Shown here: positions 17,470-26,317 of the stretch, one piece after another
Numbering within the stretch: position 1 is the stretch's first letter
Layout of the letters: each line of letters opens with the position of its first letter
NCBI RefSeq assembly: GCF_003987185.1
Contig: NZ_PIPS01000001.1
Coordinates: 1,240,001 to 1,304,000, forward strand
DNA from: Idiomarina aquatica
GTDB taxonomy: Bacteria > Pseudomonadota > Gammaproteobacteria > Enterobacterales > Alteromonadaceae
Length of the DNA stretch: 64,000 bases
Direction: 5' to 3'
Notes under the pieces: generated by a model
The model's input: only the letters and a program-made list of their open reading frames with translations
Told to the model about the DNA's origin: nothing
Databases searched by the model: none
Translations under genes and position numbers: made by a program

Positions 17470-19362
17470 TTATTCTAATTTAAATTTACTGACTAAGGAT
17501 TCTAAACGATCAAATTCCCGTTGTAACTGTTGACAGGCATCGTTGGTGCGGCGCAGGTTCGTTTGATTCTGTTCGTTCAACTGACTGATGTTAGTAATGT
17601 CTTCATCCAGCGACTTAATCACAGAATTCTGCTGTTCGGTCGCTGAAGCCACGGAGTGGTTAACGTCATCAATTTTGCCGATAATGGCATCGATTTCTGC
17701 CATGTGCTGAGACGATTGTTCCGCAGATTTCACACAAGCGTCACTGGTTGCTTCGCTCTCTTTAATGACACCAACAACGGTTTTGGTGCCTTGGCGAACC
17801 CGTTCTATCATCGCTTCGATTTCACCCGCTGAGTCCGCCGTGCGTTGCGCCAAACTACGGACTTCATCGGCGACGACCGCAAAACCACGTCCGGCCTCAC
17901 CGGCTCGCGCGGCTTCAATGGCGGCGTTTAGGGCAAGCAAATTGGTCTGTTCGGTAATCCCTTTTATGACTTCCAGGATCTGGCCGATATTTTGCGTATT
18001 TTCATCCAGCTCCGTAATCGCCTGCGCAGACTCCTGCATGCGCCGCGAAAGGTGCTGTATCTGCTGCATATTTTCGCTCAGCGTATGCCGCGCTTCGGTC
18101 GATTTATGATTTGCCTCCGACGCCCGCTCAGAAGCATTCGAGGCGCTGTCGGAAATATCATTGGCGCTGGCACCAAGCTCATTAATCGCCGTTGCCACGG
18201 TGTTGGTGCGCTGTGCCTGTTCATCACCGAGGTTAACCGAGTCCTGATTGGCTTTCACCATCGCCGCAACATTCTTTTCTAACTGGGTGGACGCTTTTCT
18301 TACGTCACTGATGGCTGAATGAATCTTACGGATAAACTCATTCATACGCTGTGACAAGCGCCCAAATTCATCATCGGACTCGACCGGTAACCGTTGTGTC
18401 AGATCACCCTCGCCCCGAGCCATATCGGTTACGGCATGGTTCAGACGTTGCAGTGGTTTGAGTAATAACCGCAGCAACCAACTCAACAACAGCACCACAG
18501 CAATGATACCGATAACCATGTAGACAATGGCCGTCCAGGCGAACGATGACACAGCGGCATATGCCTGCTCTTCATCAATAGCAACCGCAAGATACCAGTC
18601 AACACCGTCAATTCCTTCAACCTTTCTAAACGACACCAGACGATCCACACCGTCAATGCGGTAGCCGTTAAAGTCACTGGTCATCGGTACCTTGGACCCC
18701 AGATAATCGGACAAATTAGAGTCCACCATGTCGGTCTCTGGGTGGCTTAAAATGCTGCCCTTATTGTTGACCAAAAACGCAAATCCAAGCCCCATAAAGT
18801 CGACATCATTCACGATAGCGGAAATGGTATCCAGCATCATGTCACCGCCGGCTACGCCCAATAGACGTCCATTTTCGTGCATCGGCACGACGGCCGAAAT
18901 GGTCAGTTCATTGGTGGTGACGTCGATGTACGGCTTGGTATAGGTCGGCTGATTTTCCTCCAATGCCAGTTGGTACCAGGGGCGGCTGCGCGCATCATAA
19001 TCATCCGGTAAATCAATTGAAGTATCGTCAAGAATAAAAGTACCGTCCGTCAGCCCATAATAAACATTTTTAAAATCGCCGGCCGCTTTTGACTGCTGAA
19101 CTTTGGCTAATGCTTGTTCAATGCTGTCGGTATCCGAATAGGCATTGGCTGTCGCACGGATAATACGCATACGGTCATTTAGCCAGTGCGATATATTATT
19201 TGAGACCGAACCGGATAACGCCTGCATCTGAGCCTGTAAGTCGGCGCGCACCTGACTCGACATCTGATAAAAATTGGTGAGCGTAAAAACACCCAACACC
19301 AGCACCAGAATTAAGGACGCTGCCAATATTACTTTTTGGTTAAACTTGAGAGACTTCAACAT
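17470..19362 (-). CDS. Methyl-accepting chemotaxis protein with dCACHE sensor
   Basis: A 630-residue transmembrane chemoreceptor. TM1 ~12-32, periplasmic double CACHE ~40-270, TM2 ~280-302, HAMP ~303-355, signalling domain to ~600. The tip is [21 protein letters not shown]. The sensor carries residues of the amino-acid-binding dCACHE motif: Y122, R127, W129, Y130, Y145 and D174 (in [13 protein letters not shown] and AGGD), so an amino acid ligand is likely. No C-terminal CheR/CheB pentapeptide. Single gene 20 bp after the ktr genes. Confidence 0.92.
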   Translation of the reverse strand: MLKSLKFNQKVILAASLILVLVLGVFTLTNFYQMSSQVRADLQAQMQALSGSVSNNISHWLNDRMRIIRATANAYSDTDSIEQALAKVQQSKAAGDFKNVYYGLTDGTFILDDTSIDLPDDYDARSRPWYQLALEENQPTYTKPYIDVTTNELTISAVVPMHENGRLLGVAGGDMMLDTISAIVNDVDFMGLGFAFLVNNKGSILSHPETDMVDSNLSDYLGSKVPMTSDFNGYRIDGVDRLVSFRKVEGIDGVDWYLAVAIDEEQAYAAVSSFAWTAIVYMVIGIIAVVLLLSWLLRLLLKPLQRLNHAVTDMARGEGDLTQRLPVESDDEFGRLSQRMNEFIRKIHSAISDVRKASTQLEKNVAAMVKANQDSVNLGDEQAQRTNTVATAINELGASANDISDSASNASERASEANHKSTEARHTLSENMQQIQHLSRRMQESAQAITELDENTQNIGQILEVIKGITEQTNLLALNAAIEAARAGEAGRGFAVVADEVRSLAQRTADSAGEIEAMIERVRQGTKTVVGVIKESEATSDACVKSAEQSSQHMAEIDAIIGKIDDVNHSVASATEQQNSVIKSLDEDITNISQLNEQNQTNLRRTNDACQQLQREFDRLESLVSKFKLE

Positions 19363-19382
19363 AGTTCACGTTACTCGTTATT

Positions 19383-20753
19383 TTAGCCGACCTGAATGTC
19401 CGTATCCGGATAGCGTACGTGGCGTTTTTTCGGTGTCGCCACAAAATAGCCTAATGTTAACGGTCCCAAACGACCGGCAAACATCAGAAAAATCAAAATG
19501 AGCTGGCTGCTATCGGTCACCTCGGCTGTGATACCTCTGGATAGCCCGACCGTTGCCGACGCCGATAAAACCTCAAAGGCTATATCTATAAACGGCAGCG
19601 AATTCAAAATCATTAGCGCAAATATACCGGCAAAGATGAGACCCAGGTAAACAATGGTCACCGCCAGCGCTTTCATCACCAGGTCCTGCGGTATTGTGCG
19701 GTCACCCAGGGTAACCGCCTCGCGACGACGTAAAAAGGTATAGGTAGCCAGCAATAAAATGATAAAGGTACCCAATTTAATGCCGCCGGCTGTACTCATC
19801 GAACCACCACCGATAAACATCAACAGTAGCGTAAATACGGCGCTGGCTTCGGTCATCGCACCGGTGTCGACGGTATTAAATCCGGCCGATCTCGGCGTCA
19901 CCGCCTGAAACCAGGCGTTGACCGCTTGATCATACCACGGCATATTGCCGATTGTTGCGGGGTTGCCGCTCTCCAGCAACCATAAAATGGCCATGGCAAC
20001 CGCATTAATCAGCAACGTCGCTATTAAAATGGCTTTGGAATAGACCGAAAACCGGTTCCAGCGACGCTTTTCGTAAATGTTGTTGATGACCGAGAACCCC
20101 AGTCCGCCAATCACAAATAAAACACTGATCAGCAGAGTAATGGTGCGCTCAGCCTGGTAATCCACTAAACCATTGGGGGTAAGCACAAACCCCGCACTGT
20201 TGAATGCCGACACCGCATAAAAGACGGACTCCAGTAACGCGTTGACAAAACCTTTCTCGGCTGTCCAGTACACTGTCATTACAACGATGGCGATGGCCTC
20301 CGCAACCAGTGCCAGGGTCACAACGGCAAATGCTGTTTTTTTAATGCTACCCAGGCTGGTTTGTTGCATAACCTCTTTCGCCAGCATTTGTTGCTTTAGC
20401 CCGACCTGTCCACCCAAGGAAATCGCGGCAACCACGGCGAAGGTCATAAACCCCAGTCCGCCGGCCTGGATCAGCAGCGTGATGACGGAAAGGCCAAACC
20501 CGGAAAACGTTGCACCGGTATCCACTACGACCAGGCCCGTTACCGTTACCGCGGATGTCGCCGTAAACAAACTTTCCAACCAAGTAATTGGTTGTTCGGT
20601 GGCAAAAGGCAATTTCAGCAACAAGGTGCCCAGCACGATCAAACCCAAAAAGCCACTGGCCAGAATCACCGGTGGACTCAGATTAATGGAACGTCGGCGT
20701 GTACGCGGCCGCTTTTGGTATAAAAAGCTAAAAGAAGGTAACCACTGCTTCAT
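19383..20753 (-). CDS. ktrB: Sodium-dependent potassium uptake protein KtrB
   Basis: A 456-residue membrane protein of the Trk/Ktr/HKT superfamily with four M1-P-M2 repeats. Selectivity-filter glycines appear in SAVTVTGLVVVD, SAFNSAGFVLT, TPRSAGFNTVD and SATVGLSRGI. KtrB forms the pore that imports potassium with sodium dependence, gated by the KtrA ring encoded just upstream (3 bp gap). The arginine-rich N-terminus (RPRTRRR) is cytoplasmic. Confidence 0.9.
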   Translation of the reverse strand: MKQWLPSFSFLYQKRPRTRRRSINLSPPVILASGFLGLIVLGTLLLKLPFATEQPITWLESLFTATSAVTVTGLVVVDTGATFSGFGLSVITLLIQAGGLGFMTFAVVAAISLGGQVGLKQQMLAKEVMQQTSLGSIKKTAFAVVTLALVAEAIAIVVMTVYWTAEKGFVNALLESVFYAVSAFNSAGFVLTPNGLVDYQAERTITLLISVLFVIGGLGFSVINNIYEKRRWNRFSVYSKAILIATLLINAVAMAILWLLESGNPATIGNMPWYDQAVNAWFQAVTPRSAGFNTVDTGAMTEASAVFTLLLMFIGGGSMSTAGGIKLGTFIILLLATYTFLRRREAVTLGDRTIPQDLVMKALAVTIVYLGLIFAGIFALMILNSLPFIDIAFEVLSASATVGLSRGITAEVTDSSQLILIFLMFAGRLGPLTLGYFVATPKKRHVRYPDTDIQVG

Positions 20754-20756
20754 CGG

Positions 20757-21410
20757 TTATTTCAACTTGGGCGCCATGGATTTCAGTGCTTTCAGACTAC
20801 CCGCAATCACCAGGGTTTCATTGCCCTGCAGTGTCACCGACGTAGAAGGATTAGCGGTTACTTCGTCTCTGCGTTTCAGCAGCAAGAGGTGAAAGTGCTC
20901 AAGCTCATCCGGTAAGATGTCTTCAATGGTTTTGCCATCCAGTTCTGAACTCACGTCAATTTCGACACAATACCAGTTATGGCCAAGCGACATATACTCG
21001 TTCACCATGGGGTAATTCAGTGCCTGCGCCACCCGGATGCCCATTTCCTCTTCCGGATGAATGATGCGGGTTACGCCGAGCTTGGACAAAATCTGGTGAT
21101 GCTCTTTTGATGTCGCTTTTGCCCAGATTTCTTTCACCCCAATACTTTTAAGGTGCAAGACGCATAAAAGGCTGGCCTGCAAATCCTCGCCAATCGCGAC
21201 CAGCACAACATCACATTCTTCCAGGCTGAGTTCGCGTAGGGCGCGCTCATCCGTCACATCGGCAATCGCTGCGTGCGTTAAATGATCCGCGATGGCATCA
21301 ACACTCTTCTCATCCGAATCCACACCAATTACGTCATGGCCAAGATCCAGCAACTCCAATGCGGTTCTGGCACCAAATCGACCCAGACCAACAATCCCAA
21401 ACTGTGCCAT
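20757..21410 (-). CDS. ktrA: Potassium uptake regulatory subunit KtrA
   Basis: A 217-residue RCK protein: an N-terminal Rossmann domain (FGIVGLGRFGARTALELLDLGHDVIGVD, acidic Asp for adenine nucleotides) and a C-terminal RCK_C domain (~135-217). KtrA octamers bind ATP or ADP and gate KtrB. First gene of the ktrAB pair; follows the diguanylate cyclase gene by 12 bp on the same strand, so the three may form one transcript. Confidence 0.92.
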   Translation of the reverse strand: MAQFGIVGLGRFGARTALELLDLGHDVIGVDSDEKSVDAIADHLTHAAIADVTDERALRELSLEECDVVLVAIGEDLQASLLCVLHLKSIGVKEIWAKATSKEHHQILSKLGVTRIIHPEEEMGIRVAQALNYPMVNEYMSLGHNWYCVEIDVSSELDGKTIEDILPDELEHFHLLLLKRRDEVTANPSTSVTLQGNETLVIAGSLKALKSMAPKLK

Positions 21411-21422
21411 ATTACCCCTCTC

Positions 21423-22445
21423 TTAATCGTTAACGACCTGATTACGCCCCGATTCCTTCGCCTGATACAGACGTTTATCCGCTCGTTCAAGCCAGTCGGT
21501 CCAGTGTTCCCCCGTACGTAACTGGGCCACACCCGCTGACAACGTCATCTTCGGGCTTGCACCTTTTAGCTTAAATTCGTTCTCGGCAAAGCGCAGGCGT
21601 AGTTGTTCAGCGGCTTTGGCCGCACCACCTGCATCCGTTTCAGGCATCAAAATGAGAAACTCTTCGCCACCCACCCGATACACACTGTCACTCAACCGCA
21701 CCGACTGGCGGATCAACTTAGCCGCCTGCACCAACAAACGGTCACCTTGTAAATGCCCATATTTATCATTAATCGGTTTAAACCAGTCAATATCGCAAAT
21801 GACTACTGAAACCGGTTGCTGATTACGTTTGTACAATGCAAGAACCTGGTCGAGCCGGCTGTTGAGGCTTTTACGGTTATAGACTCCGGTTAAGGTGTCG
21901 GTGGTTGCCAAACGGGTAAAGCTGCGCTGCATTGTTTCCAGCAAAAACAGCAAGGTCAGTGTCAACACTAACACCGCAGCCAGTGACAGCGAGCCGCGCC
22001 AGGCAATATCAAGCGGCATCGCAACCACCGCCGCAATGACCATAAGCACAAAGAAAGTAAAGGCAGAAACGACGGCCCATTTTCGACGCAGTAAAAACAC
22101 AATCGAAGCCATCACCGGAAACGACCAGACAAAGCCATTAATGCCGTTGATGAAGGTCGAGTAACTGGCTGCCAGTGCGAGCATGGAAACAAAAGCCAGT
22201 AATTGCCTTTGCTTCAGATTTTGGTGGCGCGAAATCAACGCCAGACTTAACGAGTAAACACAAAACGCGGCGAGCCAGGCAGTCATCAACCAGTGCCCCG
22301 CTACCCCCTGAACAATCGCCAGCGGAGCCACGATCACAGCCGCGCCCCACTGGGTATAATTCGCTACCTTCCGAGTAAAGCCAGAAACCACATCCTCTGT
22401 GGTGTTCTGAGCTTTGGCTTGGTATTTTTTCTGCGTAATCTCCAT
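21423..22445 (-). CDS. Membrane diguanylate cyclase
   Basis: A 340-residue protein with about six membrane helices (residues ~33-170) and a GGDEF domain at ~180-338. The active site reads GGEEF and an RxxD inhibition site (RLSD) lies at the expected distance, so cyclic di-GMP synthesis with product control is likely. The membrane part has no recognised sensor fold. Sits upstream of ktrAB on the same strand. Confidence 0.9.
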   Translation of the reverse strand: MEITQKKYQAKAQNTTEDVVSGFTRKVANYTQWGAAVIVAPLAIVQGVAGHWLMTAWLAAFCVYSLSLALISRHQNLKQRQLLAFVSMLALAASYSTFINGINGFVWSFPVMASIVFLLRRKWAVVSAFTFFVLMVIAAVVAMPLDIAWRGSLSLAAVLVLTLTLLFLLETMQRSFTRLATTDTLTGVYNRKSLNSRLDQVLALYKRNQQPVSVVICDIDWFKPINDKYGHLQGDRLLVQAAKLIRQSVRLSDSVYRVGGEEFLILMPETDAGGAAKAAEQLRLRFAENEFKLKGASPKMTLSAGVAQLRTGEHWTDWLERADKRLYQAKESGRNQVVND

Positions 22446-22462
22446 CTACGCATCTCCGTCCA

Positions 22463-25135
22463 TTAGCGGGTGGTCGCCGGCGCCAGGAACAAGGCGTTCA
22501 TCAGTGCCATATTCAAACCGTCCATATAAGCTCGATAGGTCGGCTCCTGAGTGAAGCTGATCACCATGCCTTCACCCATCGGTTGCCAGATTAACAGAGG
22601 CTTGTAAGGGAGTTGTTGTTGTGTCTCATCCCATAAAAAGCCGCTGGCGATTAACGCTTCTTTGTCGGCAAACCAGGCAATGTTGCGGCCATGATTGATA
22701 TCAATCGGAGCCAAAATGGTATTACCATTAAACAAGCTGACTAAACGTTGTTTTAAACCGGCGGCTAAAAAGTGGTCCTTATCAACGTCGGCATTCACCA
22801 ATGCTCCGGATACCCAGTCAGGGTTTACGCCATGAGCCTGAATTTCAGTCATCAACTGCGCTTTTGAGGTGATTTCCGTGCCGTCAACGCGCGTTTCTTC
22901 CGCAGGCTTTTCAACCCCTTCTTTTGGGATAGCCCGTTCAACTTTGGTGTTTAACAGACCGGCTTCCACGGCCCAGCCGGAGGCGTTGCCTAAGGTCACT
23001 AACACACCACCGTCGGCCACCCAGCGTTTGAACGCCGCCACCGTTTCCGCATTAAAGACGCGGTCATAACCGGCACTTGCCGGTAAAATAAAGACATCAA
23101 AGCCAGCTAGATCGCCGCCGCGCAAGTCATCGGTACGAATCGCCGTCACCGGATAATTCATTTGCCGCTCAATCACATACCGCGTGTGGCCGGCATTGTA
23201 CTGGCTGACGGGTTCATCCCACGCCATACCAATGTTAGGCGCAAACAAGCCATGCACATTACCCGAGCCAAAGTTTGGTCCTTCGGTGATCCAGCTGGTA
23301 TCCACTCCCTGAATCGTTGCGCCGGTTTGTTCAGCCAGCTGTGCCAGTACCGTTGGCAGTTCCACATCAGGATTATCAGCGTGGGTAATCACCAGTGAGC
23401 CGCTTGGGTACTTGCCGGCCTGCTCGTGAGTAAAAGCTAACTCGCTTTGTTTTAGTTGCAGCCCTTGCCGCAGTGCCGCGGTCACCAAACGACCGGCGTT
23501 CATGTCACCCCAACGTACCAGATAACCAACCTCAGCATCGGCATTCAGTAGTTGTCCGGGGGCGATACGGCCTTCGCTAACGGCAACGCTGTCAACGCGT
23601 GGCACATCGTCACAACCGTCCACATCAACATTGAACATTAACGGCAACGACCAACCGGTTACATCATAAATCTGATCCGGTAAGTTATTATTGCGTCGTT
23701 GTTCCTGTTCCTCAATGAAGTCCGCAGCCATATCGACCTGTTCATCCATCAAGGTACTGATCATACGGTAGGCCGGCTGTGCTTTATCGATGATATAACT
23801 TCCAGCAGGGTAATCGGTTCCGCACACGCGAAAGTTTTCCTGCGCCTGCTGCACGTCAGCGCCTTGTTCAACCAACAACGACGCCAGTTTTCGCGCCGCC
23901 GCTGGGTCATCATCAGCGGCCACAATTAATGCTCGTTGTTCGTCATCTTCACCCGCTTTTATCGCGCTAAGCCGGTAATTCCAAAACTTTTCTAACAGTG
24001 CCTGACGACGCTCTGAGACCGTTTCTATGGTCGAAAGTGACGCAACAAAGTGCTGCTGAACACCATCGGCGTAGGTGAGAATAGAGCCGTCTTTACGCTC
24101 AAAGCGGTGGCCTCGTGCCGAGGCCATTTCATAGGTCATCGCCACGGAGCCGTGGTACAACGGCCAGCTTGCGCCATAGCCTGGGTAGAAAGCATCAAAA
24201 ATCTCGCGGGTAAAGTAATCAAAGCCCTTCTTATCAAACCACGAGGCATTGTTTTTACCAATCCAGTTCAAGGTTTCCCGTTGCTGTTCGGTTATCAGTG
24301 GGTTATAAGGCCGTGCTTCAGGGGTAAAATAGTAGGTTGAATCGCCACCCATCTCGTGCAAGTCAACGAAAACCAATGGGTAATACTTCAGCAGAGCATC
24401 GACTTGCCCTTTAATTTCTGGTTGCGTCAACGCGATCCAGTCGCGGTTCATATCAAACAAGTAGTGGTTGGTGCGGCCACTGGGCCAGGGTTCATTGTGT
24501 TCAGCACTGCGGCGATCCGCCGAGTGCTCGAGTCCTGCCGTCATGTAATAGCGCTGTACAAAGCGCGCGCGGCCATCCGGGTTTTGCAACGGATCGATGA
24601 AGACCACCGTGTTTTTTAACCAGTCCTTGGTTTGTGGACGTTGATCATTGAGCAGATGATAAGCCGTCATCATCGCCGCCTCCGGAGAGGAGATCTCATT
24701 GCCGTGCACGCCGTAGGATAACCAAATGCTGGCTGGGGTTTCAGCGATCAGTCGTTGCGCCTCTTGCTGGCTGGTTTTACGGGGGTCCGCTAAACGCTGC
24801 ATATTGCCAACGAAGTTATCAAAGTTGGCCATATTCTCCGCACTTGAGATAACGGCGTAGTAGAGCGTACGCCCTTCCCAGCTTTTGCCGTAATCCAGTA
24901 GTTTCACCTGATCGGGGAACGCCGCCGCCAACGCCTCGAAATACCGGCTCATGGCCTCCGGAGAGGTTATTTTCGTACCGATTGAGTAGCCTAAAACCTC
25001 CTCGACAGATGCTTTTCCGTTGCTATAGTTTGCTTCGGGCAGCATGGACGCTGCGCCACTTAACTGATCCGAGGCTGCTGCCGCGCTTGCGGCCGCAACG
25101 CTGAGTGTGAGGAACAACTTTTTCATTACGCTCAT
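22463..25135 (-). CDS. Exported M14 family zinc carboxypeptidase-like protein
   Basis: An 890-residue secreted protein with a signal peptide (~1-22). The M14 domain spans ~50-370: zinc ligands H144 and E147 in YGVHGNEIS and H260 in VDLHEMGG. The rest (~400-890) holds glutamine-amidotransferase-like segments (ILPASAGYDRVFNAETV) as in large M14 peptidases of gammaproteobacteria. Likely degrades peptides or peptidoglycan outside the cytoplasm. Translation could start at the first Met or at Met4 (MKKLFLTLS). Follows no close partner. Confidence 0.87.
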   Translation of the reverse strand: MSVMKKLFLTLSVAAASAAAASDQLSGAASMLPEANYSNGKASVEEVLGYSIGTKITSPEAMSRYFEALAAAFPDQVKLLDYGKSWEGRTLYYAVISSAENMANFDNFVGNMQRLADPRKTSQQEAQRLIAETPASIWLSYGVHGNEISSPEAAMMTAYHLLNDQRPQTKDWLKNTVVFIDPLQNPDGRARFVQRYYMTAGLEHSADRRSAEHNEPWPSGRTNHYLFDMNRDWIALTQPEIKGQVDALLKYYPLVFVDLHEMGGDSTYYFTPEARPYNPLITEQQRETLNWIGKNNASWFDKKGFDYFTREIFDAFYPGYGASWPLYHGSVAMTYEMASARGHRFERKDGSILTYADGVQQHFVASLSTIETVSERRQALLEKFWNYRLSAIKAGEDDEQRALIVAADDDPAAARKLASLLVEQGADVQQAQENFRVCGTDYPAGSYIIDKAQPAYRMISTLMDEQVDMAADFIEEQEQRRNNNLPDQIYDVTGWSLPLMFNVDVDGCDDVPRVDSVAVSEGRIAPGQLLNADAEVGYLVRWGDMNAGRLVTAALRQGLQLKQSELAFTHEQAGKYPSGSLVITHADNPDVELPTVLAQLAEQTGATIQGVDTSWITEGPNFGSGNVHGLFAPNIGMAWDEPVSQYNAGHTRYVIERQMNYPVTAIRTDDLRGGDLAGFDVFILPASAGYDRVFNAETVAAFKRWVADGGVLVTLGNASGWAVEAGLLNTKVERAIPKEGVEKPAEETRVDGTEITSKAQLMTEIQAHGVNPDWVSGALVNADVDKDHFLAAGLKQRLVSLFNGNTILAPIDINHGRNIAWFADKEALIASGFLWDETQQQLPYKPLLIWQPMGEGMVISFTQEPTYRAYMDGLNMALMNALFLAPATTR

Positions 25136-25235
25136 GTACTAACCTGTTTTTATCATTTTTGGTTCTACCTAATGTAAAAGCAGATTAGCACGTTGTGAAG
25201 CCGTTAAGAATTTTTTTGAAGGGGTAAAGGAATCA

Positions 25236-25598
25236 ATGGACGATACAATTAGCCGCATCACGGATGAACAGACAAATTACGCAATGTTGATGCATTTATC
25301 ACAATTCGCGACTTTTATCATACCCTTTATTGGTTGGCTCGCGCCAATTGTGATGTGGTTTTTAAAACGCGATAACGACTTTATTGACCGCCATGGCAAG
25401 TTTATTTTTAACTGGATGCTCAGCCTGGGCCTATATGGGATTGGTATTCTGCTGAGTTTTTTGGTGATGCCGATACTGAGTCTGGTGGCCGTACTGTTGT
25501 TTGCACTGTTTTCCATTGTGATGATAGTGCTGGCCGCGGTTCAAGCGAAGCAAGGTATGCTGAAACCTTACCTACTAAGCATTCCTTTCTTTAAATAG
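25236..25598 (+). CDS. DUF4870 small membrane protein
   Basis: A 120-residue protein with three membrane segments (about 18-40, 55-75, 80-105). NYAMLMHLSQFATFIIPFIGWLAPIVMW and FNWMLSLGLYGI are typical of DUF4870, a family of unknown function. AAAGGA precedes the ATG. Single gene with its own terminator. Confidence 0.8.
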   Translation: MDDTISRITDEQTNYAMLMHLSQFATFIIPFIGWLAPIVMWFLKRDNDFIDRHGKFIFNWMLSLGLYGIGILLSFLVMPILSLVAVLLFALFSIVMIVLAAVQAKQGMLKPYLLSIPFFK

Positions 25599-25602
25599 CG
25601 AC

Positions 25603-25632
25603 AAAAGGCTACCGACTCGGTAGCCTTTTTTT
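25603..25632. terminator. Bidirectional terminator
   Basis: Twelve-base stem AAAAGGCTACCG/CGGTAGCCTTTT with a three-base loop and T runs on both strands, between the converging DUF4870 and dnrN genes. Confidence 0.9.
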
Positions 25633-25643
25633 CAACCCAGGCA

Positions 25644-26162
25644 TTACTGGCAGGAGCCGCAACAAAAATCTTTGCCGTGTGTTGGTGTACTTTCGCGCTC
25701 GACGAAAAGCACGGTATTTTCTAATTCAATGTGCTGGTTAAGATCGTCGACCAACTCGCCAAGTCCCCGGTATAAAGCTTGCCAACTACCACAGGCACCC
25801 TCTGGTAAGGTTAAATTATTGGTCAGAGCGCTGATCTTGTTAATGTCCTGCTCGTGCTGAACATGCTCTTCTTCCATCACTGAAATCGGGCCGCTGGGAT
25901 AAATATCGCGCGCCAGCATCGGAAATAAAATTTGTTCTTCCTTCATCATGTGGCTTTCCAGCTCATGAAGCATATTATCCAGGTGCTCAGCCAGGCCGTG
26001 CGGAGCCTCATCATGGTCGCCGTGCACTTCTTCGATTTTCAGCGCCAGTTGCTTTAATTCAGGCAACTGTTGGCGATGCACCTGATGGAAACGTTCAACG
26101 ATAAATTCAATCAATTCGCGATTTGATTTTCCGGACCACTCACTGACAATGCTTGCTGTCAT
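25644..26162 (-). CDS. dnrN: Hemerythrin-like nitric oxide response/iron-sulfur repair protein
   Basis: A 172-residue di-iron hemerythrin-like protein of the DnrN/YtfE/ScdA group. The histidine/glutamate pattern fits a four-helix di-iron site: FHQVHRQQLPEL, HELESHMMKEEQILFP, EEEHVQHEQD and DLNQHIELENTVLFV. A C-terminal CCGSC cluster is present; the N-terminal ScdA domain is partly absent. Such proteins are induced by nitric oxide and help repair damaged iron-sulfur centres. The gene is divergent from norR and carries its own sigma-54 promoter with three NorR-type sites. Confidence 0.85.
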   Translation of the reverse strand: MTASIVSEWSGKSNRELIEFIVERFHQVHRQQLPELKQLALKIEEVHGDHDEAPHGLAEHLDNMLHELESHMMKEEQILFPMLARDIYPSGPISVMEEEHVQHEQDINKISALTNNLTLPEGACGSWQALYRGLGELVDDLNQHIELENTVLFVERESTPTHGKDFCCGSCQ

Positions 26163-26205
26163 ATTAACCTCTTATAGTCATCTAAAAACGGACAGCAATG
26201 ACGTT

Positions 26206-26222
26206 TGCACAATTCAGGCCAA
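26206..26222 (-). promoter_or_regulatory. Sigma-54 promoter of dnrN
   Basis: On the minus strand TTGGCCTGAATTGTGCA: GG at 26220-26219, ten bases, GC at 26208-26207, the -24/-12 pattern. Transcription would begin near 26195, 30-odd bases before the dnrN ATG. The TTGGCCTG half is identical to that of the norB promoter. Confidence 0.8.
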
Positions 26223-26263
26223 CTTCTACCCCCTTGTGGATATTGAGGTTGCAGGCCAGCACG

Positions 26264-26316
26264 GTATGATTCACCCAGTGAATAAGGGTACATTTAACCG
26301 ATAGTGTAAAAATAAC
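26264..26316. promoter_or_regulatory. Three NorR enhancer sites between dnrN and norR
   Basis: Three GT-N7-AC sites: 26264-26274 (GTATGATTCAC), 26288-26298 (GTACATTTAAC) and 26306-26316 (GTAAAAATAAC). Read toward dnrN they are spaced 18 then 24 bp, with 54 bp from the last site edge to the promoter GG, identical to the norB array. The outermost site ends one base before the norR start codon, so NorR binding there would also repress norR. Confidence 0.8.
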
Positions 26317-26317
26317 C

